59,168 bases of DNA from Caldilineaceae bacterium (lineage in GTDB: Bacteria > Chloroflexota > Anaerolineae > Caldilineales > Caldilineaceae), in NCBI GenBank assembly GCA_022842065.1, contig JALHQH010000067.1, forward strand, positions 1 to 59,168. The letters run 5' to 3'. Position numbers and translations under genes: made by a program. Below, one piece after another: positions 36,396 to 45,900 of this stretch. How positions within the stretch are numbered: the first letter of the stretch is position 1; each line of letters begins with the position of its first letter. The notes under the pieces are model-generated. The model searched no databases and was not told the DNA's origin. It worked only from the letters and a program-made list of their open reading frames with translations.

Positions 36396-36511
36396 TAGCC
36401 ACCGGCGAACTGTTGTTCGTGACTCACGGCCAGCTCAACCGGGTAGCCAGTGGTGGTTGGGGTAAGGATGCGGAGTTCGAGTTCTCTGCCATTACTCTCG
36501 CCTTCTCTCAA
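36396..36511 (-). pseudogene. 5' remnant of a CHAT-type gene
   Basis: The minus-strand frame reads RELELRILTPTTTGYPVELA followed by VSHEQQFAGGYLAP. This resembles the N-terminal strand pattern that opens several CHAT proteins, such as LEIALHRRDADSYNVDL in the next gene. It stops matching where the nuclease remnant begins. An ATG with AAGGCGAG upstream lies one frame off, suggesting an indel. The island probably once held another CHAT gene here. Confidence 0.4.
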
Positions 36512-36549
36512 TCGATGTATCGACCTGCATCAGGTGTCCCTGCCGGCCC

Positions 36550-37233
36550 CTACCGCCCAATCACCGGCCGGCTCGCATTGCGCTCGGCGTGTTTGTCCAT
36601 CAACTCTTTGATCTTGGCAATCGCATCGTCGGTGGCGTCTTCGAGTTCGGCTTGGACGGTATCTAAGTCGCTGGTGTAGGCGAGGCGGGTCCAGTAGCTG
36701 TTGTAGATGATGCCCAGCCAGGTGATAAACTGGAGATTCTCTTCGAGCGCCTGCAGGGGGCGGTTGAGAAAGTAGCCCAGGAAGGCGGCGACACTTAGCC
36801 CACCAAAGATGCCGGCGGTTGCGGCCCCTTGTCCGAATAGGGCAGCCAGTGCGGCCACCACAAAGGCGGCTACCCCCACGCCAAACAAAATGCGATACAT
36901 CCAGACGGTCGTCCAGTAGGGATTCATAAAACCAGTGAGCACCTGCTCGAACATGGTCTGGTTGTTCTCGAAGCCACGGCGCATGTGGTCACGCCAGGCC
37001 GCGTAGAGTTCGGGGTCAGCTTCAAGCAGTGACTTGCCGGGGGTGGGTGAGGTGGGAATGGGTGACCGTGACACCCCTTCGTCGCGGAGGAGCCCGCGAG
37101 CGGTTGATACATCCTCAGCAGTTGCCGCTGACACGGACAGATCCAGGTCAGCAGGCTGGTGATTGTTTGCCATATTTTGGATTAAGCCTTCCGGCGCGGT
37201 CACCACTGTCGCGGGACTGCGTTGATTACTCAT
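36550..37233 (-). CDS. Two-pass membrane protein, possible signalling adaptor
   Basis: This 227-residue protein has a polar N-terminal segment (residues 1-75) and an amphipathic helix ending FMNPYWTTVWMYRI. Two membrane spans follow (about 113-135 and 138-158, rich in Ala, Val and Gly). A helical tail has LQALEENLQFITWLGIIYNSYWTRLAY and then an acidic coiled coil (TVQAELEDATDDAIAKIKEL). The layout resembles the two-TM TRADD-N-associated domain proposed in bacterial conflict systems, but I cannot confirm membership. AAAGGAA precedes the ATG. In the island it could anchor the STAND/CHAT proteins to the membrane. Confidence 0.7.
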   Translation of the reverse strand: MSNQRSPATVVTAPEGLIQNMANNHQPADLDLSVSAATAEDVSTARGLLRDEGVSRSPIPTSPTPGKSLLEADPELYAAWRDHMRRGFENNQTMFEQVLTGFMNPYWTTVWMYRILFGVGVAAFVVAALAALFGQGAATAGIFGGLSVAAFLGYFLNRPLQALEENLQFITWLGIIYNSYWTRLAYTSDLDTVQAELEDATDDAIAKIKELMDKHAERNASRPVIGR

Positions 37234-37262
37234 TGGATTTCCTTTCTGCTAGGGCTTTGTTG

Positions 37263-37290
37263 GTAGGGGCATGATGCATCATGCCCCTAC
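37263..37290. repeat. 28-base perfect palindrome between island genes
   Basis: GTAGGGGCATGATG and its reverse complement are joined without a loop, between the gene ending at 37312 and the membrane protein starting at 37233. It may attenuate transcription inside the block, or be another dispersed repeat. Confidence 0.7.
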
Positions 37291-37311
37291 GCCCCAGTAA
37301 TACGCAAGTTT

Positions 37312-38100
37312 TCACCACGCCATATGGCTGATCTGATCCCACGCACCAATCGGGGCAAAGACAATGCCAAGGGCAAAACCTTGAAGACGATAGCCTTCCA
37401 CATCCAGCTCACCTGTTAACGGTGCGCCCAGTTGCTGTTGGCGGGCGTAGACCAGCAGTGCCGATTCATTGACCAGGGGAATGTTGCGTGCGTTCCAGAG
37501 GGCAGCGCGCAACGTTTCGAAGCTGGGGGTGCCCGGCTCCACTGGGTTGGTCCCCGCGCTACGCCGTTCGGCCTGCCAGACGGCAAACCAGGAGACATGT
37601 TGGTTGTTGGGCAGCCCGCCGCCGACCACCACATCCGCCGCGCCATGGGGACAGAACGCCCAGGCACCGATTTCGCCGCGCTCGGGGCTAAAGTGATTCC
37701 AGATCGGTTGGTTACCCCAGCCGGAGCGCTCCTTTGGGCTGATCTTCATCTTGATAAATTGGGAAAAGTTGGGATCCCCCAACAGGTGCGCACCGTCGGA
37801 CCAGCAGAGCACCAGATCGGCTGTGCGCAGGGCCTGCCCATTTTCGTCAAGCACGCGGGCAAAGAGATTGTGATCGCCGCCGGCATCGTCGAAATATTCG
37901 GGATGGTGGGGCGGCAGCAAGTAGCTGTCACGCGCCCACTGGTCAAGCGATCCTGGGTTTGGTGAGGGATCCCACGAGCCGTCACGCGTGGTAAAGAGAT
38001 CCTTAAGCCGATAGACAATTTCACCTGCCGGCTGATCGGGCCGATCTTCACAGCGAATCACCTTTGCATTAAAACGGGTTGCCCAGTTACCGATGCGCAT
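37312..38100 (-). CDS. Hypothetical protein, island member
   Basis: From ATG 38100 (AAAGGAG six bases upstream) this is a 262-residue soluble protein I do not recognise. It is rich in Trp, Pro and Gly, with segments such as VLCWSDGAHLLGDPNFSQFI, WGNQPIWNHFSPERGEIGAW and HVSWFAVWQAERRSAG. It has no signal peptide or membrane span. It sits directly downstream of the GH-M23 giant and may be its partner; the open frame upstream to 38517 is only translation of the 9-bp repeat. The leader contains an 11-copy tandem repeat. Confidence 0.65.
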   Translation of the reverse strand: MRIGNWATRFNAKVIRCEDRPDQPAGEIVYRLKDLFTTRDGSWDPSPNPGSLDQWARDSYLLPPHHPEYFDDAGGDHNLFARVLDENGQALRTADLVLCWSDGAHLLGDPNFSQFIKMKISPKERSGWGNQPIWNHFSPERGEIGAWAFCPHGAADVVVGGGLPNNQHVSWFAVWQAERRSAGTNPVEPGTPSFETLRAALWNARNIPLVNESALLVYARQQQLGAPLTGELDVEGYRLQGFALGIVFAPIGAWDQISHMAW

Positions 38101-38122
38101 TGTAGTCTCCTTTGAGTGCGAT

Positions 38123-38220
38123 GTTGCAGGGTTGCAGGGTTGCAGGGTTGCAGGGTTGCAGGGTTGCAGGGTTGCAGGGTTGCAGGGTTGCAGGGTTGCA
38201 GGGTTGCAGGGTTGCAGGGT
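38123..38220. repeat. 9-bp tandem repeat, about 11 copies
   Basis: GTTGCAGGG is repeated perfectly about 10.9 times. It lies 15 bases before the ribosome-binding site of the 262-residue protein gene and 50 bases after the stop of the GH-M23 gene. Degenerate units continue to about 38262. Slippage would change leader length in 9-base steps. Confidence 0.95.
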
Positions 38221-38269
38221 GTACTTTGCCACCTTGCAACTTTGCCCCTTTGCAACTCTGCAACCTTTT

Positions 38270-41200
38270 CTACGGTCTTTGCCGCCCAGGTAGTTCGGGG
38301 GCCATGGGATTGGGTTGATTGGCGAGCGAACGGATGCCGACGAGTTGGGCCGGATCCAGCAAGGGCGTCGGGTCGCAGAAACCGCCCCAGCCATCGGTGC
38401 GGCGGTAAGGGAAGAGGCGAATGCCAAAATGCAAATGGGGGCCTGTCCCGGCCCCGCTCTTGCCGGAAAGGCCAATCGCGGCACCGCTGGCCACCGGGGT
38501 GCCATGTGCGATCCCAATTTGCTCTAGATGGGCATAAAGCGATTCCCCCCAACTGTGGGTGATGATAATGAAATTGCCAAAGCCGCCGGGCTCAAAGTCC
38601 ACGCGCGTTACGGTGCCTTCGTCAACGGCCAACAGTTGGGTGCCCATTGGCGTGCCAAAGTCAAGGCCATTGTGCCCTTTCAGGGGGACGCCATCGTAGT
38701 TGAACTGTTGGTAAAATTCGGGCCAACTGCCCCAGCCCTGCGTCAGCCCCCAGCCCCCGGCAAAGGGGTGATTGATGCGGAGCGCGGCGGCAACAGGCGC
38801 GGGGGTGATCAAGCGCTGTCCTTCCCCGGCGGCAATCGCCACCCAGCCGTTGACCGCGCGGCCATCGGCCAACGCCCCGTCAACTTGCAGCCAATCCAGC
38901 CCATCGGCAACTTGCGGGCCGGCCAGCACGCGCAACTTGGTACCACGTTCGACGGTTGCAACGACGGTTGCCCCTAAACCAGCGACTTGACGCAAATTAG
39001 CCGCAGGCGAGACCACGGTGGCGGCGCTGCCCACGGCAAAGGAACGGCCCAGATAGCCCGGCATAGTATCACTACCATCGGCCGCCGTAATCACTTCTTT
39101 GGGTGGTGGTGGTGGCGTGCCATCGATCAACTTGATGCCGTTGGGATCAACTTCGGCAACCCAGCCTTCGGCAACACGATTGTCGGGCAAGGGTGCGCGG
39201 ACGCGCCACCAGGTCAGCCCATCCACACTTTGCGGCCCATCCAGGATGATGATCGGTGCCCCGTGGGTAATCTCGCCGATCACATGGTCGCCGGGTTTGC
39301 CGACATAGCCGGGATCTTGGCGCAGGTTGACATAGGTTTGGGTGAAGGCTTGTTGCAGACCAGTGGCGACCGCACGGGTTGTCGCCCCGCGCCCGCGGGC
39401 AACAGCCCGTGGCGCAGCAATTGCCAACAGGACGCCATTGGCGTTGGCCTGTGCTGCCCAGCCGTTGACCGCTGCGCCGTTAAGCGTCGTCTGCACCGGA
39501 TACCAGATTAGCCCATCTTGGTTGACTGCGGCCCCTGTGACGGTGAGCGAGGTACCAGGTGCAATCTGGCCCAACACGTTATTGCCCCCCAGATGACCAG
39601 CGGAACTGCGCACGTTGAGCCAGTCCTGGGCAAAGACAGTCTGGCCGCCGGCAAAGGCGGTGGGCGTCTCATCTTCACCGGTAAGCTTTTTCTTGATTAG
39701 TGGTCGCCCATTCGCATCGACCTGCGCCAGTGCTGCCCCACGCTCACGATAAAGCCGGACCAGATTATCCCAGTCACTGTGGAAAACCCGATCCATCCCC
39801 GACAGGCGATCGCCATCACCGTTGTCCGGCGTGGCCATAAAGCCCCATTGCAGGTAGCCGCGCGCGCCAAGGCCAAACCACTTGTTCATATCTGCCGCGA
39901 TCCGTTCACTGCGATCTTGACCGTTGGGGGCATCAAAGCCTGCTTCTTCAATAATAAAGGGCAGCCCCAATTCACGGGCCACCGGGCTGTCATCTTCTTC
40001 ATTTAGCCCTTGGTAGGCATGGATCGTGACAAAGTCGAGATGGGGTGACGCATACAGACGACGCTTGAGGGCCGGCGTAAAGAGCCAGGCATGGCGCGTG
40101 CTGATCATCCCCGTGGTGATCAGATGGTTGTGATCAAGCCCCCGAATAAAGGCAGCGACCGTATGCACAAAATCAATGTAATGGAGCGGGTTCGGGTCGT
40201 TATCATCACCCTTGTTAGCCCGATCCAGCTTGAGTTCGTTGCCGATCTCCCAGGCCAGGATCTGCGGTTCAGCCTGGAAGTTCTCCACGACCTGGCGCAC
40301 AAAAGGCAGATAGTTCTCGCGATAGCCGCCGGTGAAAAAGTCTTTGACCAGCACATTATCCTGGTAGAAACGGTCATCGCCCGGCACGCGCAGGTTGACA
40401 TCGGCATAGAGATTGGCCAGCGCCGGCAGCAGGTAGAGATCGGGGAAATTTTGTTTGACCAAGCCAATTAAGTCACGAAAGCGCGCAATCGTTTGGGCGA
40501 CATCAGCTTTGACACTGGGCAGGAAGATGCGCACGACGCGACCGCCGGCAGCATAGGCCGCCTGCAACTGTGCCATGCGGTGCTCGGCGGGCGCGGCAGG
40601 CAAGGTCGCATTGTCGCCATAGTGGACGATGCCGCGGATATTCGCCCCGACAAAGCGGAAGGGGCGATCGTGGCGCACAAACTCGTCGCCGGCCACGCCG
40701 ATAAAGTCGCTCTTTAAACTGCGGGTGGTTGGCGCGGTTACAGCCTGGAGCGTAACGGGAACCGTCAGATCGTCCTGGCTGGAAAAACCGGTGGTAAAGG
40801 GCCAATAGCCATCGGCCCGCACATCAAGGCGATATTCACCCGCCGGCAGGTCGGCAAAGGTGAATTGACCACGCGCGCCGGTCACCATACTCACTGTATA
40901 TTCGCGCTGGCCAGTGTTGCGCGGCAAGGTATAACGTGCTGCGGACGCGAGCTTGCCATTGGTTGTCAACTGTGGATTGTAGTCAGCGAACGCCGCTTTG
41001 AAGGCTACGTAGGTCAGCCCGACCACCTTGTTCTCCACACACTGTTGCCAGCAAGCCCAGAGCGAGCCGGCAAAGCCGGTGAGCGGGCGATCCCAGACGC
41101 TCGCAAGTGGATAGGGGTTTTCGGGCAAAACATAGGTGCGATCCGCGGTGAACTTGCCCCCATTTTCGGCTAACGCACCGTTGTAAATGCCGACCAGTTG

Positions 41201-42859
41201 TTTGAATTCAGCATAGGTCAACCCGGCCACTTCGCCGGCCACATATTTGCGCCAACAAGTTGCGACCGAGCCCCCAAAACCGCTGATGGCACGCGTCCAG
41301 GTCACCGCACTGCCGGTCGCCACCGCGGCCTCGCGTACGGTGCCAAGCGTCGCTTCGTCACCCACCAGTTGGACCAGCGCGCCGGCCACTCCTCTGCCAT
41401 CCGCACTAACGGTGCCCCGGATTGTGATGGGCGGCAAGGGTGCGCGTGGCGTTGGGAGCACTGGGCCGCGCGGCTGCACACCACGGGGCTGCGCACCATC
41501 CTTGAGCGCCACCAACCGATCAACCAGACCAAGCGGGCGGCCATTCTGATCCGGTCCCAAGTGGCGGAAAGTAGCCCAATCGCCATGATGGCCAACCTCA
41601 TAGAGACAGGCGCCGATCACATAGTCATCGGCGGTCAACTGGCCGTTGTACCAGGCGAGTGATTGCCAATATTGATCCTCGGTCAACGGTGAAGCTGCGT
41701 TAAGCCAGCCCACATCGCCCCAGGCTGGGTTCTGGTACATGCGCGTCAACCCCGCTTCGGTAATGATCACCCGGTGACGGTCACCATAACGGGCACGGAT
41801 ACCTTCCAGGCAAGGCCGGTAAGTAGCGGCGCTGGTGGCGCTGTCGGCGGCGGGGTAGAGGGTGGGCCAGCCATATTCATGAAAGCCCAGGTAAACATAT
41901 TCGGCCAAGGTCTGAGGGAAATGGTCGAGATAGTGGGCAGCGCTGCCAAAATTGCCCGCGCCAAAATTGAAGGCAATCGCTTCGACCCCCGCCGCCTGCA
42001 AGCGTTGGCGAAAGGCAACCTGGAAGCGGTCATAGTGGTTGAGCAGGCGGGCGGTGGCCGCCGGTTGCTGGCGAAATTGATCCGAGCCGGGCCCCGGCAC
42101 CGCTTCGTTGAGACTCATCCAGGCGTCGATCAGCAGGCGCCCATTGGCCCCCCGTTTGGTAGCCAAGCCAAAGTTATAGTTCAGAATCTCCTCAGCCATC
42201 AAGCGCCCCTGGGTTTCGGGGTCGTCTCGTTCCAGGATCTGGCGCTGGGTGTGGACATCTTTGTAGAGGCGGCCAATCACAAAGGTGTCGGGTGCGCGAA
42301 AGCGGCGCATCTCCTCCAGCAACATCGTGTTGGCTGTGTCGGCGTGAATGAGCACCACCGGCGGTTGAACGCGGCTGACGGCTTCCCACATGCCATGTTG
42401 ATCGGTGGAAAGATGCAGATAGAAGCCCAGTTTATTGCCCTGGCCTGGGGTGGGCGGCGCAACGGGCGCTTCCACCCGAATATCGATCCAGAGCCGCTCG
42501 CCAAACCATTCACCAGCTGGGTTGCGCAATTTCCAGTAGCTGCGGTACGTACCAGGTGCGGTTGGGGCCGTGAAGACAAGGGGCAACTCCACCTCTGCAC
42601 CTGGCCCCGTGGCCGGTACAGGTATGGCAGTCGTTTCGCCCAGTTGATCACCGCCCAGAAAGGCCAATTCATAACCCGCCCCCCAAGGTGCCGCGCCACT
42701 GTTGCGCACCGTCCACCGCTGGTCAACCGCCGCGCCGGGTGCAAAGCGACTGCCATCGGCGATGCGGTCGCGCAGATAGGTGGCGTGCTCGTGGACACCG
42801 GCGGTGCGGGCGATTGGGTCAACTGCTGTCACAATATTGCGGCTTTTACGTGAGGCCAT
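38270..42859 (-). CDS. Giant multidomain glycosidase/peptidoglycan hydrolase
   Basis: This is a 1529-residue protein. Residues about 25-135 form an NBR1-type Ig-like domain (WTVRNSGAAPWGAGYELAF). About 143-460 is a TIM-barrel glycosidase-like domain (VIITEAGLTR near 363). About 475-715 holds a carboxypeptidase-regulatory-like beta domain interrupted by two WxxxxxGFxGSxxxCW repeats. About 720-1060 is a GH5-like domain with WEIGNE near 878 and IIEEAGFD near 971 as the acid/base and nucleophile Glu. Three SH3-like domains follow (about 1078, 1173 and 1271; VNLRQDPG pattern). The C-terminus is an M23 endopeptidase (GHNGLDFGTP near 1395, HLHFG near 1476). No signal peptide is visible (MASRKSRNIVTAVDP). 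AAGGAGA precedes the ATG. An unsecreted wall-lytic enzyme suggests a self-lysis or late-export role (inference). Confidence 0.85.
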   Translation of the reverse strand: MASRKSRNIVTAVDPIARTAGVHEHATYLRDRIADGSRFAPGAAVDQRWTVRNSGAAPWGAGYELAFLGGDQLGETTAIPVPATGPGAEVELPLVFTAPTAPGTYRSYWKLRNPAGEWFGERLWIDIRVEAPVAPPTPGQGNKLGFYLHLSTDQHGMWEAVSRVQPPVVLIHADTANTMLLEEMRRFRAPDTFVIGRLYKDVHTQRQILERDDPETQGRLMAEEILNYNFGLATKRGANGRLLIDAWMSLNEAVPGPGSDQFRQQPAATARLLNHYDRFQVAFRQRLQAAGVEAIAFNFGAGNFGSAAHYLDHFPQTLAEYVYLGFHEYGWPTLYPAADSATSAATYRPCLEGIRARYGDRHRVIITEAGLTRMYQNPAWGDVGWLNAASPLTEDQYWQSLAWYNGQLTADDYVIGACLYEVGHHGDWATFRHLGPDQNGRPLGLVDRLVALKDGAQPRGVQPRGPVLPTPRAPLPPITIRGTVSADGRGVAGALVQLVGDEATLGTVREAAVATGSAVTWTRAISGFGGSVATCWRKYVAGEVAGLTYAEFKQLVGIYNGALAENGGKFTADRTYVLPENPYPLASVWDRPLTGFAGSLWACWQQCVENKVVGLTYVAFKAAFADYNPQLTTNGKLASAARYTLPRNTGQREYTVSMVTGARGQFTFADLPAGEYRLDVRADGYWPFTTGFSSQDDLTVPVTLQAVTAPTTRSLKSDFIGVAGDEFVRHDRPFRFVGANIRGIVHYGDNATLPAAPAEHRMAQLQAAYAAGGRVVRIFLPSVKADVAQTIARFRDLIGLVKQNFPDLYLLPALANLYADVNLRVPGDDRFYQDNVLVKDFFTGGYRENYLPFVRQVVENFQAEPQILAWEIGNELKLDRANKGDDNDPNPLHYIDFVHTVAAFIRGLDHNHLITTGMISTRHAWLFTPALKRRLYASPHLDFVTIHAYQGLNEEDDSPVARELGLPFIIEEAGFDAPNGQDRSERIAADMNKWFGLGARGYLQWGFMATPDNGDGDRLSGMDRVFHSDWDNLVRLYRERGAALAQVDANGRPLIKKKLTGEDETPTAFAGGQTVFAQDWLNVRSSAGHLGGNNVLGQIAPGTSLTVTGAAVNQDGLIWYPVQTTLNGAAVNGWAAQANANGVLLAIAAPRAVARGRGATTRAVATGLQQAFTQTYVNLRQDPGYVGKPGDHVIGEITHGAPIIILDGPQSVDGLTWWRVRAPLPDNRVAEGWVAEVDPNGIKLIDGTPPPPPKEVITAADGSDTMPGYLGRSFAVGSAATVVSPAANLRQVAGLGATVVATVERGTKLRVLAGPQVADGLDWLQVDGALADGRAVNGWVAIAAGEGQRLITPAPVAAALRINHPFAGGWGLTQGWGSWPEFYQQFNYDGVPLKGHNGLDFGTPMGTQLLAVDEGTVTRVDFEPGGFGNFIIITHSWGESLYAHLEQIGIAHGTPVASGAAIGLSGKSGAGTGPHLHFGIRLFPYRRTDGWGGFCDPTPLLDPAQLVGIRSLANQPNPMAPELPGRQRP

Positions 42860-42900
42860 CGATTCTCTCTCCTTGTTCTGTTGTGATGCTCTGACCTTGA

Positions 42901-45900
42901 TTATTGTGTTACCGTCAGCAGATCGATTAGTTGACTGGCACTAGCAGTCGGATCGACCTGGATTGAATAGAGATCTGCCGCCGCCTGATAAAGTGCCACC
43001 GCGCGCGGTACCGTGTCCAGTGCATCGGCAGCGGCAATTCCGGCAGTGTAACTTTGTTGAGCAGCGCTTTGGTCACCAAGCGCGACCAGGGCAAGCCCTT
43101 GATTAAAGTAGTAACGCAGCTCGGTTGGGTTGCGGGCAATCAGGGCGGCCCACAACGTTGTGGCCTGTGCATAGTCGCCGCGCAGATAGGCTACCCAGGC
43201 GGCCGTGTCATCGTCAGCAGCCAATTCCAGCGCTTGCTCATAGGCTGCTAAGCTTTCTGGCCCCTGCTCAAGCTGACGCTGCACCCGCCCCAACAAGAGA
43301 TGGGCTTCTACACTTTCCGGATTCAGTTTAAGCGCCTCCTGTGCAGCCTCCACCGCAGACTGATAACGAGTAAGGACAGAAGCCGCGGTTGGGAATTTAT
43401 CACCCCAGCGTTGGTAGGCTTGTGCCTTCAACAGCAAAATCTCCAGACGATCAGGATATAGCACTAACGCTCGATCCAGGGCAACAACCGCCAGACCAAA
43501 GGTATCGCGCCCAAGCTCGGCTTGAGCAATTTCCAGCAGTTTAGCATAGGGATCCGTCCCGACAGACACGCCTAACAGGAGCGTTAACACCGCGGCACCA
43601 GAATCAGTTTGGCTAACCGCATAACCGTCGATCAGTGCCGTGCGCAATGGGATCCAGTAACGGAAGGCAGTTGGATCAAGCCGCACCGCCTGTACCAACA
43701 ATGGCACGGCCAGCGCATATTGCTTATCTGTTAAGGCTGCTTGTCCAGCTTCAAAGTAGCCACTGGCCGTACGCGTGACAATTGTCAGCTCTGGGAGCAG
43801 GGTATCAACAATGCTCAAGGCCAAGGGAACAGCATCATTGGTGACTGGGGCCGGTGCGATCAGTACATCTTTAATGGCTTTGGCGTAGATCGGCAAACGG
43901 GAACTTTGGTCGGCCAAAGCGGCTGTTGCCTGGTTGCCGGCACGATAAGCCGTTTGGGCTTGGGCCAGGTTACCCAACAGTAGATGCATAAGCCCTAGTT
44001 CATAGCTGAGTGAGGGATTGTCGAGCTGTAACTTGGCCACTTTGGTCAAAGCGGCTTGGGCTTGAACTGGTGCTCCCAGACGCTGGAAGGCCTGGGCCTG
44101 AATCAAGTATGCTTCAGCAGCGTTAGGATCAGCGGCAATCGCGATGGCTGCGGCTTTGATAGCTAACGTCCAATCGCCACGAGTCAACTCTTTCCTGGCT
44201 AATTGGGTAAAGTTCGGTTTAATCGGCTTTGGCTGATCAGATTTTTCCTGCATCGTCGCTACGATCCGCTCAAAGGCCTGCGCAGATGTACGGCCAAGCT
44301 TGGCATAGATCGCCGGTAGTGAGTCATATGGCCGTGGGTAATTGGGATCTTGCTTCAGCGCGTTGAGATTACTTTGGACGGCGGCTTCACGGGCCGTTCG
44401 CGCCTCACTGTTGCGGCCGGTTTTTTCAAGGTTAGTGGCTAATTCCTGATAGATCGTCCCCTGCCGCCAATGCCACTCTACCGGTGGATCATTCGCCAGG
44501 GCAAGATCATAGTCAGCTACGGCTTTGCCCAGGTATTCAATCTTAGCATCCGGTTCACAATAGCTCAGGATATAGTAAAGTTGGGCGCGAGTACGAAAGA
44601 AGAAGCCATTGCCGCTATCGGCAGCAACGCCCTGTGTAAAGGCCTCGACGGCGGCTTCGATCTGAGCTTGGTAATCGGCTTTGAGGACTGGGTCGATGCC
44701 GGCAATACAATTACCGGGGATACTCTCATTACTGATATACCAATGCATCCACCCCAACCCATTGTATGCTGGTGAGTAGGTCGGATCTTTGGCAATCGCT
44801 GTCGAAAACTCGGTGATCGCAGCTTCAAAGTACTGGCGCCGGACTGCTTTTTCCGCCGGCGGGTGTTCGGAGCGCAGATAAAACAGTGTCCACCCTTTCC
44901 CGACATAACTAGCAGGTTCAGCGGGATTTTGCGCAATGAGCCACTCGTAATCTCGCTTTGCGTGGGTAAAGTATTCAAGCGCTGGTTGCCAGCCTTGGTC
45001 AAGCGCATAGTACATTGTACCCAGCTCATGCCAGGTTGCCGCGCGCAATTCGTGGGCCGACCATTGATTCGCTTTTTCGTCATCACGCAAACTGGGTGCG
45101 TTGTCTAAGCCGGCAATGACCTGATCATATTCAGCCAGCGCCTGGCGATAATATTGCTCGCGCGTGGGGAAGTCTTTGGTTGTGGCGGCCCACTCGCGAT
45201 AGGCCAGCGCCAGATTTAGCGAATAGTTCAACTCGCTCGGATTCCCCTGCTGCGCAGCTTGATAGGCTTCCAGCGCTTTTTCATATTCCTTTAATTGGAG
45301 ATAAACATTGCCCAAGCTGTTATAGACATAGGCTTCTTGGCGCAGGCTTAGCGTTTCTGTGTAACGCGTTAACGCCTGTTGGTACTCCCTTTCGGCAGCT
45401 TTTTCGTCTTGGCCTTTCAGCTTTTCAGCTTGGAGAAAGTGGCCATTGGCTTGGGCTAGGGAATCAAAGCTACGCAACTCTTGTTTGATCGTCCAGAACG
45501 CAAAGCCAATTGCCAACGCGGCAATGATGACTGAGCCATTGGCGTAGAAGCGCAAACGGTTAGCCCGCTGCGTGATCAGGAAATGTTGATGGAGCGCAAA
45601 GCCGGCCAGGAGGATCGTCAGCGCGCTCAAAAGTAGATCGGGACGACCGAAGGGCAGATGCCAGCGGTGGAATTGGAAAAGGCTGAAGATGCCCAAACCT
45701 AAACTGGCCAAGGCAATGCCGCGCAAGGTTGTACGGCGCGGTTGCCGGATCAAATAATTACGGATCGATTGGATCACAAACCAGTAGACCGCGGCCAGGG
45801 CACCGGCTAGGAAGAGTAGCCCATAGAGATCGGCTGGCGTGTAGGGCAAAAAAAGCAATGGTGTGATGGCCAATGGTGAATTGGTCACAATCAACCCGAC

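Noticed and set aside
36296..36679. Plus-strand open frame of about 130 codons at 36281-36679
   Set aside because: It runs antisense across the nuclease and CHAT remnants and into the membrane-protein gene, with no ribosome-binding site and no recognisable domain.
38123..38220. Possible CRISPR array
   Set aside because: Units are 9 bp, contiguous and without spacers.
38101..38552. Long open frames made of NPATLQPC or RVAGLQGC repeats
   Set aside because: They are translations of the 9-bp DNA repeat, which has no stop codon in any frame; no start signal supports them.
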